Positions 11,469 through 22,820 of a DNA stretch of 64,000 nt are shown in pieces. A model generated the notes under the pieces. That model had not been told where the DNA came from. It did no database searches and was given only the letters and a program-made list of their open reading frames with translations. Made by a program: the position numbers and the translations under genes. The stretch is from Cristatella mucedo (taxonomy: Eukaryota; Bryozoa; Phylactolaemata; Cristatellidae), in NCBI GenBank assembly GCA_009760855.2, contig WPIO01000115.1:788501-852500 (forward strand), written 5' to 3'. Each line of letters opens with the position of its first letter. Position 1 is the first letter of the stretch.

Positions 11469-11745
11469 AAACCGTGAAAAAGACTATCTTAGCTCCTACG
11501 GAGCCCCGAGGGCCCCCACATTTCAGTGCTACCTCTACTGATCTACGTCCATTCACGTCAATACTCTGGAGTCTCCCACTGAGACAGAACCCGAATCATT
11601 GCAGAGTAGTGCCACTGATGCCCATTCGAGACGAGAGGCGCTCTAGAAGAACTTTGTGATCGATAGTTTCAAAAGCTGCCGAAAGATCGAGCAAAATAAG
11701 TAAAGACACCCGACCAATGTCTGCATTCCTATGTAGGTCGTACCA
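11005..11745 (-). mobile_element. LINE A5, internally deleted
   Basis: The 3' end with hairpin (GCGCCGTCTGAGAAC) and a TTATTATC tail is at 11005-11060. At about 11275 the sequence jumps from the 3' UTR straight to the RT YADD region (11345-11370 reads FYVDDIQFYLCLD on the reverse strand, so YADD is now YVDD), deleting roughly 0.75 kb. The RT then continues to the AFETIDHK motif near 11650-11690. A (GA)25 run interrupts it. Confidence 0.85.
11415..11464. repeat. (GA)25 microsatellite
   Basis: Fifty uninterrupted bases of GA inside LINE A5. Other A copies have only AAGAGGGAGAGTATAAACC here, so the run grew from a short GA-rich seed in the RT coding region. Confidence 0.95.
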
Positions 11746-12504
11746 AGTATACTCGCTATGCTAAACTTACAAGCAAGAAATGTTTAACAACTGGCATAGT
11801 AATCCAGGAGCTAGAAGATGCAGTATTATTACCCAACACAAATTTTTTAGTCGTATCTTCAGATTAAGTGATAGAAATATGTATCGTATCGGCAATGCCA
11901 ACGATTACATCATCACGTACAGCAGAGAATTCTTTACAGAATTCGTTCCAACAAATGCGTTGAAACATATCTTACGCTTTCGTTGTTAAGTTAATAGGAT
12001 CAGCAATACGTATCCTAATAGAATTCGTAGTTCCAGTTAAGTTGAATATACATTCATCTTATCTTGAAAGAGTATCTTTCTGGTAGCCTCAAGATTTTTT
12101 GGTATATAATGTGCGGTTTTCGATAGTTCTGTAATTTCTATAGATCGAACTAATTTTTATTATTTCTTGCACTGCATGACTTTGGTGCTTTTCTTGATTT
12201 AAAAAAATTATCCACTGCAGTACTAATACAATGTACTACTCCAGTATTTCCAGCAGCAAGTTAAAAATGCACAGTTCAATTTCATGGAAAACGTCGGAAA
12301 CACACTTTACAACCAATGGAACTATTCAAACACCCTTGCCAGTGTTTGGAATATAGAATCCTCTTAAAAAATCTAAAACTCTTTGTTGTTTTACGCTTAT
12401 TCTTTTCTTTTCAATCAATTCTAGAAAAGTGTTTAAAAGAATTACTTTGATATATTTGTATATGAGTTCTTTTATTGCATGTTTTATTCATTGAGACAAT
12501 TATT
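11746..12504. other. Spacer, nothing recognised
   Basis: AT-rich. The 69-codon frame at 11780-11989 has no recognisable domain. Confidence 0.45.
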
Positions 12505-13223
12505 TTTCTATTCCTTTAGCAGCAATAATGTCAAGTAAATCTTTCTCGCAATCAATTGTTAAATTATTTACTTTTTTAGATAATTTTATGTTCACCATTA
12601 ATTTTTCAAAATTGATCTTGAGTATAATTTAAAATATAATTAGCTGTTTGTTGTAGTTTTTTCTGCAGTACAACTTTTTTCTTGCTAAGTATTTTTGTCT
12701 TAACTCATTTACTTTCAAGTCTTTCTTTTCCGTATTAATCTCGTCTATTATATTTGTTAAATGATTTTGCATATAACCTTTTTTTCTCGTTTTTAAAGTA
12801 GAGAAATCCTATCTAAATATAGTATTATTTTGTCTGTCTTCTTTGGAGTAGCATTAGTTGGATGGTCTTCTAACACTTCAGCAAAACCTTTCTGAACATT
12901 ATCAATAGCTACTCGGATTTCTGGATTGGGAGCATATGTCTTTGATTTATTTCCTATTGAAATCGCTTTTATAAACTTTCCTACCTTTAAAGCTTTGTGT
13001 GCTTTCCCTAAAGCACTTGAAATATCTGGTACAGCTTTGTATTCCAAAGTATCTGAATTTGTTCTCTGTTCTCCATTTGCCCATCAAGTTTTGGTCCTAC
13101 TATCTTAAGTTTACAAATAACAACATTTCCATAATTATAGGGAGATCTTTCAAGTGCTCGCTCATTCAATTGATGCTCTATTCTATCCCTTGCAAACATT
13201 TCTGCTGCAATTCTTTCAAACAT
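12505..13223 (-). pseudogene. Unidentified decayed reading-frame cluster
   Basis: Four consecutive reverse-strand frames read as one lysine-rich polypeptide broken by shifts. The first is 13223-13008 from a true ATG, beginning FERIAAEMFARDRIEHQLNE. The second is 13047-12793, with SSALGKAHKALKVGKFIKAI and a VAIDNVQKGFAEVLEDHP stretch. About 50 codons at roughly 12795-12630 contain GYMQNHLTNIIDEINTEKK. A last ~35 codons end at a TAA near 12505 (DLLDIIAAKGIEK). I do not recognise the family. Composition is unlike the LINE fragments. It could be a relic of a host gene, a large DNA transposon or a virus-derived segment. Frames overlap or abut in order, which chance would rarely give in this AT-rich DNA, but this remains inference. 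Confidence 0.45.
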
Positions 13224-16054
13224 TTAATATGTCGCGACTGTCAATCACTACAATTGTGCTTACTAAAAATTCTACTGTCTTTCAAATTTAAATTCATGTG
13301 ATAATAACCCACTACATAGGAGCAGTACTTAAAACCGATCTTAACAGTTTGTATTCATATACTTTTAAAGTCATTTTGTGCAGCCACAGTACATCATACA
13401 GCTACATCGCTCTTGCATATTTGCATTAAATGTAACGTAACAGATATATTCTGTTGCAACCGCTATTTGAACACGTTAAGGATCGTAAAAATGTTCATGA
13501 GCTTTGGTTTAACAGGCTAAAGTTACTTTATTTCTTCCTAATATAATACTAGCTAGGATCTGGTTTAGTTAAAATATTGCATAAATTCCTCGATAACTAT
13601 TATTCGGATACTGGGGTAACATTTCTGGCATGTAATCAGCCAAGGCTTTTACAAACTTTGCTCTGTCCCCACTTTATCGAATTGTGCCATTTGCATTCTG
13701 CTTTATGAATGTTTCTTGGGAGCTTTCAGGTGATACTATTCAACATAACTTGCATTTCAGCGATGCTAGCTTTCACTTGTTTAAAAGAGCCTTAAATAAA
13801 GTCATAAAACAAGTCTCTTTGAGGATTCCTCGTTTACCACTTACTGCAATCACAGTTAAAAATTCACAATTAAGCATCAAAGATATTATTCTAGTCGGTG
13901 ATTTAACCTGAAGATTATGGGACAACAGACCATTTTGATCTTGTGGTTCTCATAGCAATGTAGAGTTTCATTTTTTTAGTTCGTTTTCTCTGATTTAGGA
14001 CAGCCTTTCATTTATTTTCCAACCAAATAGGAATGCCGGCACTGTATCAGCTCATGCTGATATATGGAAATTGCTGAATGTAGCAGGCATTTTGTCTTGT
14101 GCTTACTATTTGCTCATGTGGTTGTAAGACAATTGGACTCGCAAAAAATTCAACCCGTGGCTCCTCAAAATACGTACAGTAACAATGTTTCATTTTTCTT
14201 CTTATTTATTCACATATTACTCAAACAATATAAGTTCTGATTCAAAATAGACAAATCTAGTCACCATATAATTTCGAAAGGGTAAGTTACTGCATGAATT
14301 AGATGTTAGTAAATCCACAGGCATTAGAAAAAGGGTGTCTAATAACCTGGGTAATTGGCGTCGGAGTACTCCATGGTGTTTAAGATGGATGCCATCCAAC
14401 CAAAAATGCTACGTTTTTTAGATATAGCCTCAAGTTTGCATTACAAAACACACCGAAGTGATTTAATAAAGAAAATTTAGAATGGCTTAAAGACAACTAT
14501 TTCGCTTGAGAACACTAAATAATATGCTTTTCCACTAATTTTCATTGAACACGGATGTTTCTTATATATTCTATTAGGAAAAGTAAAGATGCGCGTCTGC
14601 AAAATGTGTTCCCAACTGTTGTGTAGAGTCCCACGTAGACACGCAATGATTATAATAATAACAATACAGGTAACAAAGTTATAAAAGCACCCTCGGAACC
14701 CTCGGTCTATTCCAATGCACCTGAAAGGCACTGCTCAATGTATGTACGATTTCTAGCATATAGTGATTAAATGCCTCAAGCCTGATACCTAACGAGGTCA
14801 CAGTAGCAGCAACCAATTTTCGAAGCAGTTCTTGTCAAAAAGCATGTTTTCTATAAGGTGTATGCAGCGTCTAGCTTACTGTCAGTAATAAAAGCAGCAT
14901 ACAATCCCTCAGCGGCTTAAGGACTTATTTTTCTGGATCCGATGACAACCGTGTGTCTCGATGAGGAAGCCGCTGAGGGTCTTATCGAATCAGCATGGAA
15001 GCTCGGTCACCAGGCCGCGTTGCCACCAATCCGGCTGTTAACCATAATCTGAGGTGCGACACCGCTTTTAGTTAGAAGCTTGGCTGCTTCCGAGTCGGAA
15101 TTCCTTCTATTTCTTGGGGTGAAAATAGAAAAACCAACTAAGGGGCATCCAAACTCTTGCGAGACGAAGATTACTATGAACAGCACACGTATTAACAAGT
15201 TCGGGGAGGGGAACTCTCTTCGGCAGATAGCTATACGAGTTCACACTTTTTTGGCGATTTAATGACCCTTTCTCTGCAGCTGGTAATTAAACAGGATCCA
15301 AGAGTGTTTCGGGTGTGGATGATCTCGATGTTCGTTTTTCTTCATCAAAGTCGGTAAAAGCTGAACTTGAAACTGACTGGCTGTCTTTTATTACGCTTTA
15401 AACTGATTTCATCGAAAACTAGGCCCTACAATTCTAAAATTAACAAATAGTAGTACTTTCTAAACTTCTTCGTCTTACTATTTGTTACACACACTCTAAT
15501 AAGCCTTAGTTCGGTAAGTTACATAAGTCGTTTCAAGTTACTCCATGGTGAATACATTTTTGAAGCCATATGAAAGCTCCAAGTAAATGCACTACCCTCT
15601 TCTTACTTTTTTCACTCTCTCCGCCGATCGCTGTTTTTGAATGTAATTTCCCTACTTTACTTATTTCTGGAATAGCATTTGCAAACGCTGTGCTACTAGA
15701 GCTATACAATAAAAACGTTACTTGACCTTCACCATTCGGTCAACTAGGTACACTGACTTAAAGCAAGCCAGGGGCTAAAAAAAAGCCGGTTTTGGATTTT
15801 CAATATTTCCGGTGTCAAAGCGAACGAATTATATGTTTAAATCTCAATCATTTAACAAATAACCGAGAAACTTTAGAGATAGAATCTATGCTCTATTAAA
15901 CCATTAAAATAGGGAAACGGACCGTGTATAAGACTTGTATTTGATTTAAAATCCCTCACGGTCTTGGCTGACAAGCAGACTTAAAGAAATGAGCAATGTT
16001 TATAAAAACAAATCGACTTGTTATCTTCAGAACACCCTACTTATTGCATAATTT
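13224..16054. other. 2.8-kb spacer, nothing recognised
   Basis: Only short frames, several opening at TTG or CTG rather than ATG. No LINE, SINE or domain motif found by eye. Confidence 0.5.
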
Positions 16055-16557
16055 AATTTAATGTAACGTAATGTATCTCCGCATGTAACTCCACAAAGCC
16101 ACAACGACTATGTGAGTGTTACACAGTAGAGTTTTGTGTAGCTCACTCACAGCTTTAGCAGGTTTTGGTACGCATTTGGTAGCCAACAGACTTCGACTCA
16201 CGTAACAAAGAGAATGTGGAAATCATAGAAGGTCGGGAGAGCAGTTGAGGTACTGACTAGCATGGAAGTAGCAGCTCAGGATCACTGGATAGGATTAGCC
16301 TTTCTTGGCAGCAGGAGAGTGGTTGAGGCTACGTGAGAATTGTGGATGCGAGTTCCAAAGTCTATAACCAGCAATGCTAGAGTTTGTGTCGCCAACGGCC
16401 TTTAAGCAGAGGAATTAATCTGCTAATTCATTGTCCATGCAGGACCTGGGGGGGCACTAGGATGGTGAAACTTGTGCAGCAGCTTAGCTAGGTATGGAAA
16501 GTCCAAGCCGAAGCGGGCCTTGTGGGTGAGCAAAACAACTTTGCTTGCATTTCAGAG
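16055..16557 (-). mobile_element. LINE B4, 3' fragment
   Basis: Reverse strand ends in the family B tail (TTAATGTAACGTAATGTATC, then ACTCCACAAAG), with the CTCACTCACAGC and ACGCATTTGGTAGCC motifs, and reaches AACTTGTGCAGCAGCTTAGCT (LLHQ region) near 16475. No open frame. Confidence 0.85.
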
Positions 16558-16640
16558 ACTAATAACAATAATAATTCATAGACTATAGCTTTCTCGGAGA
16601 ACTCAATCTCTTGCGAGGCAGTTTAAATTTTCGGCAAAGT
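16558..16640 (-). mobile_element. LINE A 3'-terminal fragment
   Basis: TAATAACAATAATAATTC tail followed by the diverged terminal hairpin (CGGAGAACTCAATCTCTTGC). Directly abuts B4. Confidence 0.6.
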
Positions 16641-16756
16641 GAGCACGATCGAAGGTTTGTGGTTGCAAGCTCAATGACACCAAGGCTGACAACATTACAA
16701 GTGGCAGGCGCAGTGCCGGCGTTTGAGTCTAGTTAGTTAAAAATAAAACACAAATT

Positions 16757-16915
16757 TATTTCTAGCTGATTTAGCAGCCTCTTTTTGTATAGCGACTGAA
16801 GAGCCTTTACGGCTGTCACCACCGCTTGCAGTGGGCATAAAGGATCGTCCACAGCAGGCATCAAATCCACGACATCGGGACCGAGGCCGTGAAAGCAACC
16901 ACCTTACCTAGTTGC
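16757..16915 (-). mobile_element. SINE1 copy
   Basis: Close relative of the SINE at 24225-24406: CTAGCTGATTTAGCAGCCTC, GAGCCTTTACGGCTGTCACC, CGACATCGGGACCGAGGCCG and AAAGCAACCACCTTACCTAG in the same order. The B box on the reverse strand is degenerate. Confidence 0.85.
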
Positions 16916-16984
16916 AGCCTGCTAAGCATCAGCTGTCTTAATCACCCAAAGCATGAATTTCGCTGACTTCGTAGCTGCTGTAAT

Positions 16985-18530
16985 AAATAGAGTCATTTCG
17001 TTTCTTATCAAACATGGTCAAGTCAGATTATGTGATAAAATGAGTCCAGAGTAGGTTTCAATCTTTGGGAGAAACCGAACTAATGTCACGATTTCGCCTA
17101 AGAGTTTCGCACCAGCTATAGGCACCAGAGTGCACATGCTGGTGAGACACGGAAGTTGACATGTGATGTCAGAAACTCATAAACCACTCTGGATGTCTGT
17201 CCTATTACTGTCTAAACAAGCGTGAATTTTAGCAATTCAATGTAGCTAAATAGATGCAGACATGACTGCAGATCTGATGTGATCGTCCAATGAAAGGTCA
17301 CTTAGGAACATGAAACCTAGATTTCATGTATTTTCAGTAAGAACAACGCTAGCGGAGCAGGGGATTAGATTCTTTCCTTACAATATCTTAATTAAACTAG
17401 GTTTGACCATAACCATTAGGTTGGGTTTACGCTCATTTAGTTCAGGAAAGTTGGCTGCAATCCGTGCGGGGATGTCGTCAATTCCTGTAGCAAGGTAATT
17501 GAGAGACTTCGATGTGCTAAAGAGTTAGGAGGGATCGAAGAAAAGGTACGACTGAGGGTCGTGTGCATATAAGTGAAAGCTGGCCAGGGCTTGGCAATCA
17601 CATATCCGAGAAGGAAAGTACAGGCCGTGAAATGAATGGGACAATGCACAGGTCACTGAGGTACCCAATTTTTTCTTGCATTCCTTAGATGATCCTTGTC
17701 CATTCATAATAACCCTATGCAGCCTCCCGGTGAGATAGAACCCGAACCATGAGAATGCAGTCCCATGGTGCCTAGGTGAGATGACAGACTCTTAAGAAGG
17801 ACTTGGTGATCATTAGTACCAAAAGCGGCCGAAAGATCGAGAGAATTCATACAAGCGAATTTGTACTTTTCCCGAGGTTGTTTTCCTTTGAAGGTACACC
17901 TTACACAATGCTGATTCTGTGGCATACTGAGCTTTGAAACTAGAGTATAAGTTTATAGCAGGGTTTGAAATTTCGATATGTGAGTTCAGTTGGTCCGACA
18001 AGACTTATCCCGCTGTCGGATGAACCGTAAAAAAGAGACTGTGCATAAGTTGGTCAAGTTCTCATAGTCTGCTATGGCTTTATTAAGTCTAGGCCCGACC
18101 ACAGCAAAATAGGGCTTGACGTGACCTAAGGCTAGTAATTTATTTCTTGCTTTAGTTTTGCATTTCAGCAGCAGATTCTTTGCACCATAGAATCAGGACA
18201 ATGGGAAGAAATTCCAGTGGACTAGCTGTCTTCTTTTATCGGGATATGAACTTCAGGGCGAAGTCACATGTGACCTTGAATGTAGACAATGACGTGCTGC
18301 AAGGAATCAAGGGACGGCATTTAAGGGGGATGCTGCCATCGTAGGCTGGACTACATGATCTTGTCTATCTTCTGGAAAAAGCAGCAATAGAAGCGATCAG
18401 ATACATCACCACAGGGATCATCAGGTAAGAAGATTACCTACGAGTGGTTGAGCAGATGGCCGCTCGTCGATATGAGCATAGTTCTGTGATTTGACGATGT
18501 TTTTTAGAAGCTAGACTTGCCTATTACTTT
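16985..18530 (-). mobile_element. LINE A6, diverged RT and linker
   Basis: Reverse strand carries family A RT: NSAARL-type region near 17100, AATFLN/ARIAANF region near 17440, YFPSRICDCQAL region near 17600, AFGTNDHQVLLKSL near 17800-17845 (first catalytic Asp replaced by Gly), then the SDQLNSHIEISN region near 17985. The linker before RT (GATATGAACTTCAGGGCG at 18245) matches A14 at 53735. Older than the other A copies. With the endonuclease part at 19090-19590 it could be the remains of one long element. Confidence 0.75.
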
Positions 18531-18846
18531 GATCAATTAGTACGATCTACAGTAGTCCTCGTATCCCTGTCGATAATCAGTCATTCCTGATCTTTTGTCC
18601 GCTTGTTCAAGCTTGGGCTTTGCAGACATAGCTATTGTAATGTACGGCAAACCATTGGACAAATGGGCGAGGGCTCACAGCAAGCTCAATTGAAGGTTCA
18701 CTGTCGCAAAGCATGTCAGTTAGTGTCGTGTTTTAGCAATCTACCAATGTTGTCAGGTCAGAGGAGGCATTTAGCAGCAGAGGCGAATCAGATATTCCAT
18801 CACGGACAGGACTTATGTCAAGGGTCTTTAGGTTTCAAGATTCTGG

Positions 18847-18971
18847 TTTGGCCCAGCAGTTAAGGCCGTCACCCCGACTGAGGTCAGGCTGAAGACGTGG
18901 GCTTGAGCCCGGAATCACATGTAAAGCGCCTGAATAAAGATTAAGCTCTCCCAGTGCACTATACAATGAAT
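18847..18971 (+). mobile_element. SINE2 copy with LINE A-like 3' end
   Basis: Head resembles a tRNA: A-box-like GGCCCAGCAGTTAAGG and B-box-like GGGCTTGAGCCCGG. The tail (TGTAAAGCGCCTGAATAAAG, then TTAAGCTCTCCCAGTGCACT) aligns with the last ~50 bp of LINE A (TGTAAAGCGCCTAGAAAGAG, then TTAAGTTCTCTGAGGGCGCT). It ends in a TA run. Likely mobilised by the LINE A machinery. Confidence 0.7.
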
Positions 18972-19021
<50 letters not shown>

Positions 19022-19024
19022 ATT
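18968..19024. repeat. (TA)n palindrome
   Basis: GAATTATATA... to ...TATATAATTC: a ~57-bp near-perfect palindrome made of a TA run broken once by TACAT. It follows the SINE2 tail. Could extrude a cruciform; probably grew from the SINE tail. Confidence 0.9.
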
Positions 19025-19089
19025 CACACACGTGATTATAGATGAGGAATAGGAGGGCACACATTGTAACCTGAATCAGATCTGCATGT

Positions 19090-19590
19090 GGTTAGATAAG
19101 CAGGATTCGGATATAATTGGTGATCAGAAAGTGTAGCTGTATGAAACAATTTGGTCGAAATTTACACTTGATGTTAGTAAGGCCATGCATATGAGTAACG
19201 AGAGACAATGAGCCAGTCAATCTACGAAGGCCAGTAATAAAGATGTCAGGGGTTTTATCAGAATAAATTTGAATCATTCATGACGGTGAAAGATAAATTT
19301 CTTGCATGCAGAATTGAAATGAGACCGGAGTAAGCTGCGATATTAAATGATGATTTTGTAGCTGGTGGCAATAGAATACTGCCAATTTCGGTAGTTTTTT
19401 GGATGAAATAGAGACAATAGATTCGAAAGTCTACAGTTTTGATTGATCTAATGCTGTGACAGGATGAGAAACTAGTCGTGCTATCGTCTTCAATTTTAAG
19501 ACAGTTTACCAATTTTAACCAAGTTTCAGTCAACGCCAACAGGTTGACACAGTTTTTAGAAATAAGGTCTCTATTTGCTAGAGGCATATA
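19090..19590 (-). pseudogene. LINE endonuclease (APE) remnant
   Basis: Reverse-strand frame 19587-19258 includes NCVNLLALTETWLKLVN, the family motif with the catalytic Glu (LTETW) of APE-type LINE endonucleases. It continues as FIQKTTEIGSILLPP and, in the next frame (19277-19092), through a TGSLSLVTHMHG stretch. Consistent with the N-terminal domain of a family A polyprotein in the same orientation as A6. Frameshifted, no complete catalytic set. Confidence 0.65.
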
Positions 19591-20897
19591 GCAAATTGAT
19601 TGAGGACTCCAAAGACTAATGTTAGGTCAGGTAGCCAGAGCTAAAACAGGCCTGAGGACCTTTTAAGTTTGAGCAATTTACAGTGAAGCTTTATTGTGAA
19701 CGTGCTGAGTGGTTTGAAAATTTACTAGCAATACCAAACAAACGATTACTCGGCTGCTGCGCGGCTTCTTAGCTCGGGGGACCTTGCCCTAGCATTTACT
19801 GTGAGATTTTTCTTTGGTTTGATCATGATTTACAAGTATTTGCAGCAGCAGGAATATCTATGAATGCGTTAGAACTACGATAATGAAGCAATAACAGGTA
19901 TGCAGGATCATAGCTTACGTGCAGATTCATAGTAGCTGGCGTATCTAATGTCGTGGCTGGCTCAAGACACAGCACCTCGAAGCTATAAGCGTTTGGATGT
20001 CCATAGACACACAATTTTGTATGGGCAATGGTCAACAGCAAACAGATGCGCTTTAAACAGCTCTTTGCTGCCTACCCTAGTGTAGGCGGAGCCACTGAAA
20101 TTTTATACTTCGAGCTGAACGTTGCCTAGCCTAGATGCCAGCCACCGAAGGGAAAAAACCGGCTCGGCTCTCAGAGGACCAAGGACCAAACTTGGTACGG
20201 CGTCCTCGCCCTCTTTCGGTGGAAGCTCTTGACTGGGTTAGACGGCGACTCTGACTATTCAAGCAGTTACTCAGCTAGCTGAATCTTCGAAGACATACCG
20301 ATTGTACTCTTGGAACGGAGCCAGTGCAACGGAAGGACTCAGGAAGCCGATTGAGCAACTGCCAATGTTGTGCTAGATTGCTGAATTGTCCCGTGCCCCT
20401 ACAGTTTACTGAACGTTCGATCCTCTCTGAACACTTGTCTATTCTCCTTTTGTAACTCATGGTTGTATATTGTGTAGAGTTGTGTGCATCCGTTAGGTGG
20501 TCCAAATAGCGTCCTAGAACCGGGATATAAATTAGGCCCTAGAGGGAATGGGCTAGTACCTGTGAACCAGTCTACATTTGTATGAGCCTGAAGCGACGAA
20601 CAATTTAGCATCCTTGTTGATATTTTCGGCGTATGTTATATGCCTTTGGTACTTTTATGTTATATGAGTAGCTATCGACAAACACAACTTGGTAAGCCAT
20701 GTGATAACGAGTTTTAGTGTCGGCTCTCTTGGCGAGTTTAAGCATTCAGCACTTTCATTGGAGTTGTGGTATAGCGACATAAATAGCCCCGACGCAGAAA
20801 TGAACGATAGCGGTTATCCCAGCTATCAAGTAGATTAAAAGCTAAACTATGCAACCCAGGCCAAAAATATTTCGAGTAACGAAGCATGTTTACATGT
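19591..20897. other. Unassigned; possible 5' leader of LINE A6
   Basis: GC-richer than the neighbours, short frames only. If A6 was full length, this would be its 5' UTR/ORF1 side on the reverse strand, but I see no ORF1 motif. Confidence 0.3.
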
Positions 20898-21034
20898 CGT
20901 GACTCTCATTGGGTACGAAGATATGGAGCCTTGAAATCAGCTCGACCAAAGCAACCCGGTTTCCCGGCCAGCTGCTTGTTCCGGTGCTTACATGGTCGAA
21001 CCCAAAGCGGTCGGAGCCAGGCAACTGGAGATGA
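20898..21034 (+). repeat. 137-bp direct repeat, left copy
   Basis: From CGTGACTCTCATT to GGCAACTGGAGATGA. Pairs with 21214-21350 at about 92% identity, equal length. Too long for a target-site duplication. Contains CGGCCAGCTGCTTGTTCCGG and reads as GC-richer unique DNA. Confidence 0.9.
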
Positions 21035-21213
21035 AACTTCAGGCTTTGGTAGCATACGAACTAAATGCACGGTCTCCAAAGGATTCAAGGTTTGTATGAG
21101 GTATTTGTAGACTGTTGGATTCCGAAAAGGCAGGTGGTACAATGCTTGGCCTGATGGGGTAGTATATCTGAGAGATAGGCTGGAGTCAGAGAATGAAGTA
21201 CCTATTTAGATAA
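21035..21213 (-). mobile_element. LINE A fragment between direct repeats
   Basis: Reverse strand of family A C-terminus (TTCAGGCTTTGGTAGCATAC, AACTAAATGCACGGTCTCCA, GGATTCCGAAAAGGC). It lies exactly between the two 137-bp repeats. Confidence 0.85.
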
Positions 21214-21350
21214 CGTGACTCTCATTTGGTACGAACGTATGGAGCCTTGACATCAGCACGACCACAGCAACTCGGTTTCCCGGCCAGCTGCTTGTTCCGG
21301 TGCTTACAGGGTCGAACCCAAAGCGGACGGAGCCAGGCAACTGGAGATGA
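21214..21350 (+). repeat. 137-bp direct repeat, right copy
   Basis: Partner of 20898-21034. Differences are scattered single bases with no gaps. Confidence 0.9.
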
Positions 21351-21439
21351 GCGTTGGTAAGAGCTGCCAGGAGTCTCCTACAACCCACCCCCTGTACAGT
21401 CATTAAAGTGATTCAGTGGCTTGGAAGGGCATTCTTTGT

Positions 21440-22820
21440 GAACAGGTATAAGTGTCTCCATGGTTTTTGCAAAGGTATGTGGTTTGGCTAGTTATATCTA
21501 GCGAGAAAAGTTAGGAATTTCTTTCGACGGCAGAGCTACGAGGGTGTTCACTAGACTAGGAGTCACTGGTAGTGGTTACACTATGGAACAGCTAGAAGAA
21601 GTCATTATGGGTAAGTTTGAACAGAGAGGATGGATGGCAGGAAGCTACTAGGATGCACGTATGTGCCAAGCGATTCCGCCTCAGCAAAGCGTGAATGACT
21701 TTTGCAAGCTCATCTTAAAAGATGCAGACATTTCGCAACCGACAATGACCGCAGCGGACCTCGATGGGGTGGTGCTTCTTATTTGTGTGCACAGCATGAA
21801 TGCACTAATAGGCGAGCATGGGTGTCACAGCCTTGAAGACGCCTTGGGATATGCTGAGCGTTGGGAAGTGCTTGAAAGGCTGTAGCAGGTCTACAATTGA
21901 CCAGTAAACATTGGGTAGCGGGGCCGAGGGAGATGTGTAAGCCTGAGGTCAGTAAGGTGGTGACCAATAAACATCTACAAGCAAAATTCCTGCATCTATT
22001 TGAATGCCAGCTACTGTTCGCCTGTAAAAAGTGACTACTAGATCTAGAGGTGCCTGAAATGGGCAATCTTCAGTAGATAAACAACCAATTCCAGGCAGGC
22101 ATAAGGTCCGGAGCGTTTAGAGAGCAAGCACAGCAATGGGGAGCAGGCACCGTCACATAACCGATAATGTAGCAGTCCCTAGTATGTGGCTTCCGGTGGG
22201 AAATCATGAAAAGCGAAGATGATGACGGTAGTATTTTGGACTATAAAACAAAAACCGTATAGAACGCAAGCCAGCTAAAAGTGCCAAAAATTCTCAGAAA
22301 AAAATTGAGCGGGTTTGACAGGTCTGTGTAGAGCTTGATACTCGGAAGCACAAGCTTACCACTGTGTTGGACCTGCAGTAGGACGGCCAAAATGTAGCTG
22401 CACTTCTGCATTCCGGTGAGGAAATGTCATTAATTGACGCAAAATAAGCCAGGGCCTGGCCTAGAAGTTAAAAAATCCACAATAAAGATCGTTAGTATGA
22501 CCGGGGCACCACATGAGATCCTAGGCACAGCCATTGTCATGATCACAATAGAAAAGTTGATAAGGAGGTACATAGTGCATGTGGACAAATTCAGCTCGTT
22601 TTGAGTGCTACTGGCAACGGAATTTCTCAGAAAACTGGCCCCTCTTACTCTGGACCACGAGAAAGCTGTAGCTACTGTCGGGACCTGTATGATCAATCTG
22701 AAGGGCGATCGCTTGTTCTACCCGCATGAGTTTTATATATGCGTGCCACATATAGTAGATATTGATCTTAGGTTCAAGCAGTATAACATAAATAGGCTGA
22801 AAATATTAGATCAGCTTTAA
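21440..22820 (+). mobile_element. Ty3/Gypsy-like gag-protease relic
   Basis: A gag-like segment reads (frame of 21661-21882) MEQLEEVIMGKFEQRGW, stop, then PPQQSVNDFCKLILKDADIS, the usual 'sequence of repeats in a multi-cleavage' style gag. At 22395-22440 an aspartic-protease signature reads ALLHSGEEMSLI, where the consensus has D-T/S-G-A, so the catalytic Asp is His. Further on is EILGTAIVMITI and at about 22608-22700 LATEFLRKLAPLTLDHEK, matching the LLGTDFL strand of these proteases. No RT, integrase or LTRs found nearby. Dead fragment. Confidence 0.6.

Noticed and set aside
15007-15198. Small secreted-peptide frame on the minus strand with a hydrophobic start
   Set aside because: The first codon is TTG; no ATG gives the hydrophobic segment and there is no paralogue.
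20898-21350. 137-bp repeats as LTRs of the gag-protease relic at 21440
   Set aside because: They do not start TG or end CA, enclose only LINE A sequence, and have no primer site or polypurine tract.
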